Positions 8,735-18,732 of a stretch of 64,000 nt of DNA are shown here, piece by piece. The position numbers and the translations under genes are program-made. Source of the DNA: Sphingomonas panni (GTDB lineage: Bacteria > Pseudomonadota > Alphaproteobacteria > Sphingomonadales > Sphingomonadaceae); the NCBI RefSeq assembly GCF_022664435.1, contig NZ_JAKREU010000002.1:1-64000 (forward strand). Reading direction: 5' to 3'. Position 1 is the stretch's first letter, and each line of letters begins with the position of its first letter. The notes under the pieces are model-generated. The model saw only the letters and a list, made by a program, of their open reading frames with translations. It searched no databases and was not told the DNA's origin.

Positions 8735-11395
8735 ATGGCCGACCATACCCGCTTCCGCACAACGCCGAGACGACATCGTCTCCTCGTGGCCGGCATTGCC
8801 TCTCTGTTGATTCTTGGAGGCGCCGCCCCGGCACCCGCCGCGGACCCGGTCGGACGGCCGCTGACGATGGAAGACGTGCTGGAACGCCAGACACTGGACC
8901 GCGCAACGACCTCGCCCGACGGCGAGTGGGTCGCTGCCGTAATCCGGCGCGGGGCCAAGCCTGGCGAGGCGTATGGCCGCACCTCCTACGAAGTCGACGC
9001 GACGCGCTCTGACGTCTGGCTTCTCTCAACACGAACGGGCGAGCGACGCCGTATAACCGATGGCGCTGCCCACGCTGCTGGCTTCTGGTGTGCCACTTGG
9101 TCGCCGGACGGGCGGCGACTGGCGATGCTGTCCACCACGCCGGAGGGTGGCGAGCCGCGCGGGGGCGACAACGTACGACTTTACGTCTGGGAACGTGACA
9201 CCGGCGCGCTGCGGCGGCTAGGTAACTGGCCGGTCATAACCCAGTCCCGCTACGGCAGCCCTCTCGATCAGCTCGATCTGCGCGGCGGCGCCCGTGGTGC
9301 AGGGGATGGAGCGGACGCGGCGCACGCCTGCAGTGTGGGTTTGCTACCCGAGAACGCACCTTTCCTATGGCTGGACAGCCAGCGGCTGCTGATCGCCACG
9401 CTCGCAGCCGGTGAAGTGTCAGCGGCCGTGGGGCACTACACCCGTCCCTATCGTATCGCCGCCGCCGACGCTGCCCGACTACGCGACGGCATGGAGCCGA
9501 CGGGGAGCGCAGTGGCGAGCGGCGCCGCGCGCACGTCCGGTGCTGCGGTGAACGCTCGCGTGACCTTCCGCGTCGCGGACACAGCTACCGGCGCAGCCTT
9601 TGCGGTCGCGGCCGTGCCCGCCTACCCATTCCGCGGTGCGCTCACCGCGTCGGTGTCGCCCGACGGTCGGCGGCTTGCGGTGCTGGCAACGGTCGGCGCG
9701 CTGCCGCCGATGGAGGGGCGGAATTTTCCCCACCCGCGGTTCGAGGAATGGTCACTCGAGCGGCGGCTCGGCTTCGCAGACCTCTTGCCTGGCAAGGCAG
9801 TGCGCTGGGTGACGATGCCCGCCGCCGCACGCCTGCCGTTGGAACTCTACGGTTGGTCGCCCGATGCGCGTGCAGTCGCTTTGCGCGCTCGAAACGACGC
9901 ATACGCAACCGAGACACCCTTGTTCACCGCTCGCGCGGACACCGGCGCAGTAACAGCGGCGGGACGGCGATCGGTTGGAGGTGAAGCGACCGGCATAGTC
10001 CGCCCACCTCCGGCGGCAGCGCTTTGGCTCGATCGCCGCCGGCTCGCCGCGCGAGGCCCGGACGGCGCATGGACGGTGGTCGAGGGGCAACACGAGACGC
10101 CGGTCACTCTGCCTGCCGGGGTCACGGTACCCGACCGGCTGCTACGCGCGGCCGACGGATCGCTTGCGGCGCTGTCAGGACAGTCGCTGCTGCGGCTCGA
10201 TCCCAAGCGGGGGTTGGTGAAGGTCGCCGATCTGGGCGGCGGGGCGTTCGTGCCACCGGCCGACGACGGCACCGTCTCGCTCGGACGACCACTGGTCGTC
10301 CTTACCCGTCCCGGCGCGCCCCAGTCGCTGGCAACGCTCGACCTCGTCACCGGCGCGCTCGGCATCCCCTTCCCGGTACCGGCGGGCCAACCGTTGGCCA
10401 CAGATCCCACCCACCCGTCGCTGCTCTACCTGGTGAACCAGGGGAGTGGGCAATATCTGCGCCGAGGTAGCGCCGTCGGCACCAGCACCGAATTGCTTGC
10501 GCTCAACACCAATCTCGACGCGGTGAACTGGGGCGAGCGGCGATTGATTGCCTATGAGGCCGCAGACGGGACGAAGCTCAACGGTTCGCTGATACTGCCG
10601 CCGAACTATCGCGCGGGACAGCGCCTGCCGCTGCTCGTGTGGGTCTATGGCGGCTATCAAGTGCCTGCCGACCTGAGCGGCGACTACATGACCGGGCGGG
10701 ACATGCCTGGCATCTACAACCTCTACCTCTACGCCGCACGCGGCTACGCAGTGCTGGTGCCGTCAATGCCGTTGGGACCACGCGACGGAAAGCGCGACGT
10801 CTATACGGAACTGCCGAAGGGCGTGCTACCGGCGGTGGACAAGGTTGCGGCGCTGGGCATCATTGACCCGGCGCGCGTCGGCGTGTTCGGGCAGAGCTAC
10901 GGCGGCTACAGCGTCATGGGGCTGCTTGGGCAGACGCGTCGCTTCCGCGCGGGCGTTGCGATCGCAGGGATCAGCGAGCTTGTATCAAACTGGGGCCAGT
11001 TCGATCCCACCGCACGCGGCTATCCCGGCATCGAGCACGAAAAGAGTGCAAACAGCGGCATGACCGAGCTGTTCGGCCTCCATGCCCCGCCCTGGATCGA
11101 CCCCGATGGCTACCGACGCAACTCGCCGCTAAGCTTCGTGAACAAAGTTGAGACGCCGTTGCTACTGCTACACGGCGAGTTCGACACCCGCGGTGCGCCG
11201 ACGCAGGCCGAGCTTTTCTTTCAAGGCCTCTACTCGCGCGGGCGGACGGCCGAATTGGTCCGCTACGGTGGCGAAAGTCACAGCCTTCACCAGTCGCCCG
11301 CCAACGTGCGCGATGTGTTCGAACGTACAGTCGACTGGTTCGACCGCTTCCTGCAACCGGCCAACGCCAACGCCGGCTCTGTCAGCGGTCCCTAG
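8735..11395 (+). CDS. S9-family (prolyl oligopeptidase-like) serine peptidase, exported
   Basis: An 886-residue serine peptidase. A signal peptide covers about residues 1-36 (RRHRLLVAGIASLLILGG, cleavage near APAAD). Residues about 45-600 form a beta-propeller with WSPDG-type repeats. An alpha/beta-hydrolase domain follows with the triad S721 in FGQSYGGYS, D817 in HGEFDTRG and H849 in GGESHSLHQ. The family cleaves short peptides, often after proline or acylated residues, and here it would act in the periplasm. The ATG at 8735 has AAGG about 8 bases upstream. It is convergent with the M61 peptidase gene and lies in a block of four peptidase genes. Confidence 0.93.
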   Translation: MADHTRFRTTPRRHRLLVAGIASLLILGGAAPAPAADPVGRPLTMEDVLERQTLDRATTSPDGEWVAAVIRRGAKPGEAYGRTSYEVDATRSDVWLLSTRTGERRRITDGAAHAAGFWCATWSPDGRRLAMLSTTPEGGEPRGGDNVRLYVWERDTGALRRLGNWPVITQSRYGSPLDQLDLRGGARGAGDGADAAHACSVGLLPENAPFLWLDSQRLLIATLAAGEVSAAVGHYTRPYRIAAADAARLRDGMEPTGSAVASGAARTSGAAVNARVTFRVADTATGAAFAVAAVPAYPFRGALTASVSPDGRRLAVLATVGALPPMEGRNFPHPRFEEWSLERRLGFADLLPGKAVRWVTMPAAARLPLELYGWSPDARAVALRARNDAYATETPLFTARADTGAVTAAGRRSVGGEATGIVRPPPAAALWLDRRRLAARGPDGAWTVVEGQHETPVTLPAGVTVPDRLLRAADGSLAALSGQSLLRLDPKRGLVKVADLGGGAFVPPADDGTVSLGRPLVVLTRPGAPQSLATLDLVTGALGIPFPVPAGQPLATDPTHPSLLYLVNQGSGQYLRRGSAVGTSTELLALNTNLDAVNWGERRLIAYEAADGTKLNGSLILPPNYRAGQRLPLLVWVYGGYQVPADLSGDYMTGRDMPGIYNLYLYAARGYAVLVPSMPLGPRDGKRDVYTELPKGVLPAVDKVAALGIIDPARVGVFGQSYGGYSVMGLLGQTRRFRAGVAIAGISELVSNWGQFDPTARGYPGIEHEKSANSGMTELFGLHAPPWIDPDGYRRNSPLSFVNKVETPLLLLHGEFDTRGAPTQAELFFQGLYSRGRTAELVRYGGESHSLHQSPANVRDVFERTVDWFDRFLQPANANAGSVSGP

Positions 11396-11455
11396 ACCCA
11401 CATCCGGTCATCCGCGGCTTATTTTCACCTTCCCGCATTCAGTCATTCGTTCACC
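11395..11455 (+). repeat. R1 intergenic repeat, copy 3
   Basis: Begins GACCCACATCCGGTCATCC, with its first base being the last base of the S9 peptidase stop codon, and ends CATTCGTTCACCT. It sits between two convergent peptidase genes. Confidence 0.65.
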
Positions 11456-11591
11456 TCAGCAGTTGCAATCAGCCAAGGCAGGCATGTGCCCCCGGCGGGC
11501 CGCCGCCTTTCCCAAAAACGATGGTGAAAAGAGAATGCGCTGACCTTCTCGAAATATCTCATAGACGGGATATCGGGAAAGCCCGCACCGC

Positions 11592-13316
11592 TCAGTGGGA
11601 TGCCCCGCTGGACATGCCGCTCAAAGTCCGCCAGCATTCAGGACTGGATTGCTTGATCCGCATCTCTTGAACGCTGACCCGGTTTAGCCCTTGGGGAAGG
11701 TAGCGGATCGTGCGCTTCACCCCGTTATCGTCGACCAGCAGACCGTAGGGAACGACGGCGTTGTCCGTCTCGCCCTCGGTGCGCTCAAGGATCTTCATGC
11801 CGTTTCGTAAGCCTGCCACATACGCCGGGAGACGTCGATCAACCCCCGTCGCGATATTGCCGGCAGCGGCGGTCGCTTCCGCATCAAATCCTCGCGAAAA
11901 CGAGGGGCGCTGTTCAGTCACGATCGTGGCACATGGTCCAAAGGTATTGGCAGGGAGCAGGATCGGCTCTCCGCTGGCCAAGTAACGGGTCTCATCAGCA
12001 GCGATGTCCAACCCGCTACGCTTCGCCAGTCGACGAAAGAGGTCCGTTGCATGATCGTTGGATGTACGAGCGGCGGCCAGTTGTGCGTGCATCACCGCGT
12101 CGAGGTTGGCTCGCCCACCACTCGCGTCTAGCAGTCTCCGGTTCCAGATCGCAGCCAGGAGCGCGCCCCGCTGATAGGCGAGCTTCTGCGCCGCGTCATT
12201 TTCCCAGAACGCCGTAGCCGCCTGCGCGCCGGAAAGGGTTCGCACCGGTGACCCTGCGTAAGTCGCCAGCATCTCGTTCCACTGTGCCGCGAAATCCGCC
12301 GGTGATATCAGGCTGGCACGCACCATCAGCGCCCGAGCGTAATAATCAGTGAAGCCCTCGCTGAACCAGTAATGCGCGGGCCGAGTCTCCCGATCGTCGG
12401 GCATGGTGCCGAGGCGAGCGGAGTTCCATGTGTGAAAATACTCGTGCGCGAGCAGCCACTTCATGCGGTAGAGAGGAGTGCGCTGATCGATCCAGAGCGC
12501 GAACGCATCGCCTCGCCCCGTACCGCCGAGGCTCGTCACCGTTGGATCGCCGACAATGGGAGCCGCTGTCACCAGAAAGGGTGCGCGCCGGTCCGTCCGC
12601 CAGAAAGCGCGCTCGACAGCGATGACCTGGCGGGCAAGGCCGTTCAACTGCTCCGGTGTGAAGGCGTAGCTCCCGATCGTCGCGACGCGCACGCCCGATC
12701 CGTCGCGGGCTGGAAAGGTTCGCAGCTCACGGCCGCCTATGACGATGCTTTCCAGAGCATCGGCGACGGTGCCGGGTCGCAGCGCGCGACGGCTCGCGCC
12801 GGCAAGGTGCTCAAGATCGGAGGCGAAGCCGATCCCCGGTGCGCCTACCCAATCGAAGGTTGCAGGTGCCCCTTCCCGCCCGCCGGGAAAGCCGAACAGC
12901 GCATTCCCGGCAGCGTAGAACCAGCGCGGGCGGACGACGGGACGTGCTTGGTCGCTGTCTTCAACCGTCGGGTCGTGATCGTAGGCGGATACCACCCGGT
13001 ATGTGACGGTCAGCTTTGCGCCGGGCGCGGCGCGGATACGCCAGTGACCGTCGTCACGCTGTTCGACGGCGGTCGCGCCCGCGACCTTGAGATCGCGCGT
13101 CCATTGCCAAAGACGGCGCTCGCCATTCCATCCGTCATCCCATCGGAAGTCAGTGGCTCCGGAAGGGTCGGCGCGGAAGCTGACCTGCACCCGCAAAGAC
13201 GTGAGATTGCCTTCCGCTACTTGGGGAGCCAATGTGTAATGTATTGCCTCTGGAACGACCGGTGGAGCGGCGGCAGACGACAACGTAAGGGCGGCGAAGC
13301 TCAGAACTATGCGCAT
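11592..13316 (-). CDS. M61-family (glycyl aminopeptidase) metallopeptidase, exported
   Basis: A 574-residue peptidase of family M61. A signal peptide is at residues 1-18 (MRIVLSFAALTLSSAAA). An N-terminal beta domain with the YTLAPQ and FRWDDGWNG region follows. The catalytic zinc site is H291-E-Y-F-H295 with the third ligand E320 in WFSEGFTDYYA. A C-terminal PDZ-like region (LPAYVAGLRNGMKIL) follows. The start at 13316 is preferred over the frame start at 13535 because the signal peptide begins there. M61 enzymes prefer N-terminal glycine or alanine. It lies 77 bases after the M16 peptidase gene and is probably co-transcribed with it. Confidence 0.92.
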   Translation of the reverse strand: MRIVLSFAALTLSSAAAPPVVPEAIHYTLAPQVAEGNLTSLRVQVSFRADPSGATDFRWDDGWNGERRLWQWTRDLKVAGATAVEQRDDGHWRIRAAPGAKLTVTYRVVSAYDHDPTVEDSDQARPVVRPRWFYAAGNALFGFPGGREGAPATFDWVGAPGIGFASDLEHLAGASRRALRPGTVADALESIVIGGRELRTFPARDGSGVRVATIGSYAFTPEQLNGLARQVIAVERAFWRTDRRAPFLVTAAPIVGDPTVTSLGGTGRGDAFALWIDQRTPLYRMKWLLAHEYFHTWNSARLGTMPDDRETRPAHYWFSEGFTDYYARALMVRASLISPADFAAQWNEMLATYAGSPVRTLSGAQAATAFWENDAAQKLAYQRGALLAAIWNRRLLDASGGRANLDAVMHAQLAAARTSNDHATDLFRRLAKRSGLDIAADETRYLASGEPILLPANTFGPCATIVTEQRPSFSRGFDAEATAAAGNIATGVDRRLPAYVAGLRNGMKILERTEGETDNAVVPYGLLVDDNGVKRTIRYLPQGLNRVSVQEMRIKQSSPECWRTLSGMSSGASH

Positions 13317-13393
13317 GTCGCGACCGTAACGATCATCGATCTTTCTTGAAACCTTGTTGAACGCGGTCATAGAAAGACAAACGCCCATTTTAA

Positions 13394-14992
13394 TCACCGC
13401 ACCTTGCAACCGGGAGCGGAGGTCGCCCCATTTGCCGCGGTACTGATCGCGGATACGGGATCGGCTATCGAAGCGAGCTCGGGCGCTTCGACACGCAGAT
13501 GCTCCGTGCCGCTGCCCCACTGCCGACGCCACCATTTGTTTCCGGATCGCGCGTCGGTTTGCGGCAATATCGCGCGCGCGTAGCGCAACAGTTCATCGAC
13601 TGGGATCAGGCTGCGGCTATCGACAAGTGCGTGAGAGAGGTCTTTCGCTATGTCGACGTTCGGCACCCCTGACATTCCTGCTGCACGATGTTCTAGGTCG
13701 GACAGGAGGTTCTGCTTGGCAGTGGACCATTCGCTCTCAGTGAAACCGGAGGCGTTAAGCGGGCAGGTCGTCTTCTTCAGACTTGCGACCGCCTCCCGCC
13801 ATTTGTCGCCAGCAAAACTGTCCCAAAGCATGATCTGGCGCTGACCTTGCTCACCGTTCTCGATAAACATGCCGACCTTGCCAGCCGGGCTTCCGGGCTG
13901 GAGCGTATTGAGCCGGTCGTTCACGGCGCGCGTGACCAGGAGATCCATTACCTCCGCTCGCGCCTGACGATCCCGTGACGAGGGAGGCGCTGGAGTCGGC
14001 ATGACGACGGTTACCAACGCGACTCGACGTCCCTGCGGGAGCGCAGAATAGCTGACTGGGCGGATGCGGTCACGTTGGAACATCGGAAAAGGCTTCTGGC
14101 GAGGCGTAGGCTGTGACGGCTTCCAGTCGCCGAAACGCTTCTCGATCAGTGCCCTTGCCTCATCAGCCTTCACGTTGCCGACGACGACGATCATCATGTT
14201 CTCAGGGCGGTACAAGCGATGATACAGCGCGCGGATGGTATCGACACTCGCGGTAGGCACATCAGCCGAGTTTTGTGCCTCAATCACATCGTTCGGAGAC
14301 CCCGGCGCTATCGCCGCGATATAGCTCGCGTAAATGTCGTTGCCGAGTTTCTTTTCCGCCATTTCCCGCATGACCTCGGTCCGGGAAACGTCGACGGCAT
14401 CGGCACGTAGGGTCATCCCGGTGGCCGCATCACTGAATAGAGCCAGCAAGGCGTCCAGATCGCCGGAGGCTGTAGTTCGGGTGGAGAGATAGTAGTTTGT
14501 CTCTCGCCACGACGTAGAGCCCGCATTCGGCGCCGGTAGCGTTAGCGGCATGCCAATACGCTTCAGGTGGTCGAAGTCATCCGGCGCGCCGGTTACCGGG
14601 CTATGAAATACGATATGCTCAATCAGATGCGCCAGCCCTCGCTCGCCGGGGCGACGCTCGGCAATGAAGCCGCCTTCGTTCCGCATCAGCACCGCGACAC
14701 CCGGCTCGCTGCCATGTCGAGGAAGGACCGCGTAGCGAACGCCGTTGCTAAGGCGGCCGACTACCGGAGTTTCCCAATCGGATAGCTGGTTAGCGGGAGG
14801 TGCTATGGGACTATGTAAAGCCGGTGCCCGATCAGCAACAACGCCGGACAGCAGAAGGGTTGAAACGGAAAGAACGATCGAGCGATTCCATACTCGGCTG
14901 TACCAGCGATTTTGCAATGCCTGCTCCGATACCGTTTCATTGTCCGCGTCAGCTCGCAGATCGACCCGACCGCAACCTATGTTGCGACACAT
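13394..14992 (-). CDS. M16-family (insulinase-like) zinc peptidase, short form
   Basis: A 532-residue M16 peptidase with the inverted zinc motif H122-L-I-E125-H126 and downstream Glu residues in RTEVMREMAEKKLG (E206/E210). Residues 38-58 are hydrophobic (SIVLSVSTLLLSGVVADRA) and look like a signal peptide or anchor following a polar leader, so the real start may be slightly internal; no better start codon was found. Many periplasmic M16 proteins have about 900 residues with two homologous halves. This one stops after about 500, so it could be a single-half form that dimerises. It is upstream of the M61 gene on the same strand. Confidence 0.88.
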   Translation of the reverse strand: MCRNIGCGRVDLRADADNETVSEQALQNRWYSRVWNRSIVLSVSTLLLSGVVADRAPALHSPIAPPANQLSDWETPVVGRLSNGVRYAVLPRHGSEPGVAVLMRNEGGFIAERRPGERGLAHLIEHIVFHSPVTGAPDDFDHLKRIGMPLTLPAPNAGSTSWRETNYYLSTRTTASGDLDALLALFSDAATGMTLRADAVDVSRTEVMREMAEKKLGNDIYASYIAAIAPGSPNDVIEAQNSADVPTASVDTIRALYHRLYRPENMMIVVVGNVKADEARALIEKRFGDWKPSQPTPRQKPFPMFQRDRIRPVSYSALPQGRRVALVTVVMPTPAPPSSRDRQARAEVMDLLVTRAVNDRLNTLQPGSPAGKVGMFIENGEQGQRQIMLWDSFAGDKWREAVASLKKTTCPLNASGFTESEWSTAKQNLLSDLEHRAAGMSGVPNVDIAKDLSHALVDSRSLIPVDELLRYARAILPQTDARSGNKWWRRQWGSGTEHLRVEAPELASIADPVSAISTAANGATSAPGCKVR

Positions 14993-15044
14993 TGCGGCAG
15001 CAGGGTGACACGCAATGAAGAGCAGCGCCCTGTCTCTTTCTCAA

Positions 15045-15160
15045 AAGGGAACCTCCAACGGGACAACAAAGGCAGGGTCGGTATAAGATGCGTCCAGCTT
15101 GAGCCGTTTTCCCAAAACCAGTTCCCGATTGTATTTTCCCGGAACGGTTCGTCGGACACG
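15045..15160 (+). repeat. R2 intergenic repeat, copy 1
   Basis: About 115 bases resembling 26640-26755. Both contain GGCAG, then a GCCGTTTT-CCAAAA core, then ATTG followed by TTTTCC and GAACGGT or AAACGGT. Lies in the 550-base gap upstream of the M16 gene. Confidence 0.5.
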
Positions 15161-15274
15161 GAGAAACTCGGCTGCCTAGCGTTGTTGAAACGGCCGTTTT
15201 AGGAGAATATCCGGCCAATCTACCGAGCGGCCGGAAATAGGTTCGAGGGCGCTTGGCAGCTGTGCGCCTGAGAC

Positions 15275-15336
15275 GACTCAGAATGCGCCATTCAGAATGG
15301 CCCAAGCTCTCCCTCGGAACGCCCATTCGTTCATTT
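15275..15336 (+). repeat. R1 intergenic repeat, copy 4
   Basis: Begins GACTCAGAATGCGCCATTCA and ends CCCATTCGTTCATTT. Closest to copy 1 at 3679. Confidence 0.6.
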
Positions 15337-15429
15337 GCTCCGCTAGATGGTTCGGATCACCAACGCTGGCGTTACGAGAAACTGTCCAGCCATCTACCAA
15401 GGCTTACCGCATTGAGGAGATAATAGCTG

Positions 15430-15481
15430 CAGTCCGGCCTCGCAGTGACGCTCACCAGTCCGGCCTCGCAGTGACGCTCAC
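15430..15481 (+). repeat. Perfect tandem duplication of a 26-base unit
   Basis: Two identical 26-base units, 15430-15455 and 15456-15481, each starting CAGTCCGGCCTCG and ending ACGCTCAC. It lies in non-coding DNA near the 3' end of the DUF4126-like gene. A recent slippage duplication is the simplest explanation. Confidence 0.9.
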
Positions 15482-15543
15482 CAACATGCCGCTACTCGAA
15501 CGTGAGTGCCTATCGTGTGCGCCAGCCCGGGAGGCGCTGCCAA

Positions 15544-16026
15544 TCAACAGTGACGTTCGCGGGGAAAACCCCTCGCGATCAGAGACGGGTTCGCGATGAC
15601 GAGGCCACTGCCGAACACTATCGCATCCTCGACGAACCCAGTCCCCGTCTGCCCGAAGCGTCGCATGGCCGATTTGCGCGCGGCGAGTCCGACGTAGGAG
15701 GAGGCGAGCGCTGCTGCCACAGCAATTGCGGCACCGAGGACTCGGCGATCACGCGGCGCGAGCGCGGCGCCAGCATACGCGGCGGTAATACTGCGGACCG
15801 CCAGACCGACGAACATCGTGCGGTCAGGCGCGGTCTTCATCTTATCGCCAGCCATCTCGGCCGCTGCGAAGGCGGCGGCGCCGGCCGCTATGACCGGGTT
15901 CAGCATCAGCTTCTGGAGCGGCAGTTCGACCGGCACCTCTTCACGCCTCGTCGCAGTGGCAATCACTGTCAACGGCGTAATGCCGCGTTGGCCGGCAACG
16001 AGGCCGATGACGAAGGATCGTAACAT
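15544..16026 (-). CDS. DUF4126-like integral membrane protein
   Basis: A 160-residue, very hydrophobic and alanine-rich protein beginning MLRSFVIGLVAGQRGITPL, which matches the start of DUF4126-type membrane proteins (the GxRxxTPL pattern near the N terminus). About four membrane helices are visible, with a conserved-looking KxML and GxxxAD-type segment in the middle. The ATG at 16026 is chosen because the upstream residues of the longer frame are not membrane-like. The function of the family is unknown. It follows the glucose dehydrogenase gene by 80 bases on the same strand. Confidence 0.72.
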   Translation of the reverse strand: MLRSFVIGLVAGQRGITPLTVIATATRREEVPVELPLQKLMLNPVIAAGAAAFAAAEMAGDKMKTAPDRTMFVGLAVRSITAAYAGAALAPRDRRVLGAAIAVAAALASSYVGLAARKSAMRRFGQTGTGFVEDAIVFGSGLVIANPSLIARGFPRERHC

Positions 16027-16107
16027 GAAATGTTCTCCGAAGAAGGCGGCATGAGGACGTCGGCTCCATGGACGCTCGTCCACCAAATTGCGTTCCACAG
16101 CCGACCG

Positions 16108-18474
16108 TCACGTCTTCGGCAAGGCGAAAGCCAGGGTGTAGTCGCCATAGCGCGTGCCAAGGGCGCCATGACCTCCGGCCGTGATAACGACATATTGCCG
16201 CCCGTCGTGCCCACGATAGGTCATCGGCGTCGCCTGCGCACCGGCGGGCAGCCGTGCCTTCCATACCACCTCGCCCGTATTAAGGTCGTACGCACGCAGA
16301 TACTGGTCCGTCGTCGCGCCGATGAAGGCAAGCCCGCCCGCAGTGATGATCGACCCACCAAGATTGGGGACGCCGGTCTTGATCGGCACACCCAGGTGCG
16401 ATCCGAACAGCCCGGTATCGCGGGCGGTGCCCAGCACCTTCTTCCACAAGACACGCTTGGTCTTGAGGTCGACCGCGGTCAGATGCCCCCATGGTGGCGC
16501 AACGCACGGTGCCCCAAAGATACCGACCCACGCTTTCACTACCGCGACATAGGGCGTGTTGTACTGGGTCTGGAGCTGCGCCTGCATGGCGTTCTCGCCG
16601 CCCTGCTTCTGCTTCATCATCGGCGCGACACGCGGATCGTCGCGGCGCATCAGCCATAGTTTGAACGGCATCTCCATCGTGTTGACGGTCATGATGCCGC
16701 GCACCGGATCGACCGCCGCGCCACCCCAATCGGTGACGCCGTCGAAGGCAGGGTGCCCGATGATCGGCTTCAGCCCCATCGGTTGGTAGATACCGGTCCC
16801 CTGCGCACGGCGGATGTCGATGCGGCAAAAGAGCTGATCGATCGGTGTCGCACCCCAGGTGGCGACCTCGCTTGGCGCGGGCGGGGTGAAGCTGGGCATG
16901 CCGGTCGAGAAAGGCTGGGTCGGCGAGACGCGGACACCCGGCGTGGCACCGTCGGTGCGCACTCGCTGCTCCGTGATCGCTGCAATTGGTACGCCGGTCA
17001 GGCGGTTCAGGAAGAACACCTGTCCCATCTTCGTCGTCTGAATCAGGGCCGGGATTACCTGCCCGTTAGCAGCGCGATAGTCGAATAGCGACGGACCGAT
17101 CGGCAGATCCATGTCCCACATGTCGCGATGCACAAGCTGCCGCGTCCAGCGCAGCTTGCCGGTCGCGACGTCCAGCGCGACGATCGACGAGCCGAAGCGG
17201 TCGTCGAACGGCCGGCGATAGCCGATCCAGTAATCGGGCGAAGCGTTGCCCGTGCCAAGGTAAACTAGACCATTGGCCGCATCGGCGGTGATGGCACCCC
17301 AGACGTTCGGCGTGCCGCGCGTGTAGGTCTGTCCCTCTGGCAGCGGCGCGATCGCATCCGGTGAACGGCCGACGTCCCATGCCCAGATCGGGGCGCCCGA
17401 CACCGGGTCATATGCGCGCACGACACCCGACGGGATATCGCGGTTGACGTTGTCGATGATTCGTTCGCCGATGATGAGGCGGTTGTTCACCACTACCGGC
17501 GGGGTCGTACCGATCTGATCGGACGGCCTCGACGTACCCATATTGGCACGCAGGTCGATCGCTCCGCCATTGGCAAAGCTGGGACACGGCCTCCCGGTAT
17601 CCGCATCGAGCGCGACAAGTCGAGCGTTGAACGTCGGCGCAAAGATGCGACGTGGGCACGGTGTTCCTGCCGATGCCTCGAAATACGTTACGCCGCGGCA
17701 GACCAGGTAGTTGTTGCCCTCGACCTTCGCATCCTCGTGCCAGCTCCACATGGTCTTGCCGGTGGTGGCGTCGATCGCCTGGACGAAGGAATGCGGCGTG
17801 CACGTATAGAGCATGTTGCCGATATGGATCGGCGTCGCCTCGGAATGATATTCGCGCTTGTGTTCCTTAGTCTCGGCTTCCATCGGCAGGTCGCCTGTGC
17901 GCTGGGTCCAAGCGAGTTCAAGACGACCCACATTTTGCGGCGTGATATCGCCGAGCGCCGAATAGCGCCGTCCAGAAAGCGTTCCTCCATAGTCGCGCCA
18001 GTCGCCATCAGACTCACCGGTCGATGCACGTGGACTGGCGGCGGCACTCGCCGCTTCCTGCGCCTCAACGCCCCCACCGTTGATGGCGACGCCGCAAACG
18101 CCAAGAGTCAGCAACACCACCATGGCAGCGGGCACGGCACGGGTAGGCGACCGCCAAAAGCGCGCGGACCAACCGGTAAGTAGGACGAGCACCAGCAGGA
18201 CCGTCGGCGCCACCAAGCGCGGGACCAGTTGCAAGCCGTCCAGCCCGACTTCCCAGATCGCCCAGATCAGCGTGCCGACCCAGATAGCGACGAACCACCA
18301 GCGCCCGTACCGAGAATGACGTCCCAACAGCGCACCACTGACGATCATCGCGATACCAGCGACGAGGTAGTAGGGCGATCCACCGAGCGATGTGAGAACG
18401 CCGCCGGCAACTGCGAAGAAGCCGCCGAGGACGGCCACGCACCACGCGATCACCAGCCGGTATAGCCGAGCCAT
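16108..18474 (-). CDS. gcd: Membrane-bound PQQ-dependent glucose dehydrogenase
   Basis: A 788-residue quinoprotein that oxidises glucose (or another aldose) to the lactone in the periplasm and passes electrons to ubiquinone. Residues 1 to about 140 contain five membrane helices, as in E. coli Gcd. The rest is an eight-bladed PQQ beta-propeller with the entry GDWRDYGGTLSGRRYSAL, WTQRTGDLP, repeated W-motif blades (LVYLGTGN, GAVDPVRGIM) and the end HGALGTRYGDYTLAFALP. The ATG at 18474 follows AAGGGA by 7 bases. PQQ biosynthesis genes are not in the window. The length matches the family. Confidence 0.94.
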   Translation of the reverse strand: MARLYRLVIAWCVAVLGGFFAVAGGVLTSLGGSPYYLVAGIAMIVSGALLGRHSRYGRWWFVAIWVGTLIWAIWEVGLDGLQLVPRLVAPTVLLVLVLLTGWSARFWRSPTRAVPAAMVVLLTLGVCGVAINGGGVEAQEAASAAASPRASTGESDGDWRDYGGTLSGRRYSALGDITPQNVGRLELAWTQRTGDLPMEAETKEHKREYHSEATPIHIGNMLYTCTPHSFVQAIDATTGKTMWSWHEDAKVEGNNYLVCRGVTYFEASAGTPCPRRIFAPTFNARLVALDADTGRPCPSFANGGAIDLRANMGTSRPSDQIGTTPPVVVNNRLIIGERIIDNVNRDIPSGVVRAYDPVSGAPIWAWDVGRSPDAIAPLPEGQTYTRGTPNVWGAITADAANGLVYLGTGNASPDYWIGYRRPFDDRFGSSIVALDVATGKLRWTRQLVHRDMWDMDLPIGPSLFDYRAANGQVIPALIQTTKMGQVFFLNRLTGVPIAAITEQRVRTDGATPGVRVSPTQPFSTGMPSFTPPAPSEVATWGATPIDQLFCRIDIRRAQGTGIYQPMGLKPIIGHPAFDGVTDWGGAAVDPVRGIMTVNTMEMPFKLWLMRRDDPRVAPMMKQKQGGENAMQAQLQTQYNTPYVAVVKAWVGIFGAPCVAPPWGHLTAVDLKTKRVLWKKVLGTARDTGLFGSHLGVPIKTGVPNLGGSIITAGGLAFIGATTDQYLRAYDLNTGEVVWKARLPAGAQATPMTYRGHDGRQYVVITAGGHGALGTRYGDYTLAFALPKT

Positions 18475-18670
18475 TACTGTTCCCTTTCGAAATGTTGCTG
18501 GTTCAACGATCGACGAGGGTGAAGTTTCAGACCAAACTGCTTTCACTCTTGCGTCCTCTCGTCGCTAAGACCGGACTGATCGATGGAAGGGGCAGTTGCT
18601 CGGTAAAGGTTGATTTGATCGTGCCGCAGATTCTCGAACGACCGAATCCAGAGTGGTCGTCACGCAAATC

Positions 18671-18732
18671 GACCCACAAGGCGACATTCGCGCCAGCCTT
18701 GGGGCCTTCCAACTTCTACCATCCGTTCATCT
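18671..18732 (+). repeat. R1 intergenic repeat, copy 5
   Basis: Begins GACCCACAAGGCGACATTCG and ends CATCCGTTCATCT. The 455-base gap 18475-18929 shows no other recognisable element. Confidence 0.6.

Noticed and set aside
15430..15481. Start of a CRISPR array
   Set aside because: Only two units directly abutting each other with no spacer and no cas gene anywhere in the window.
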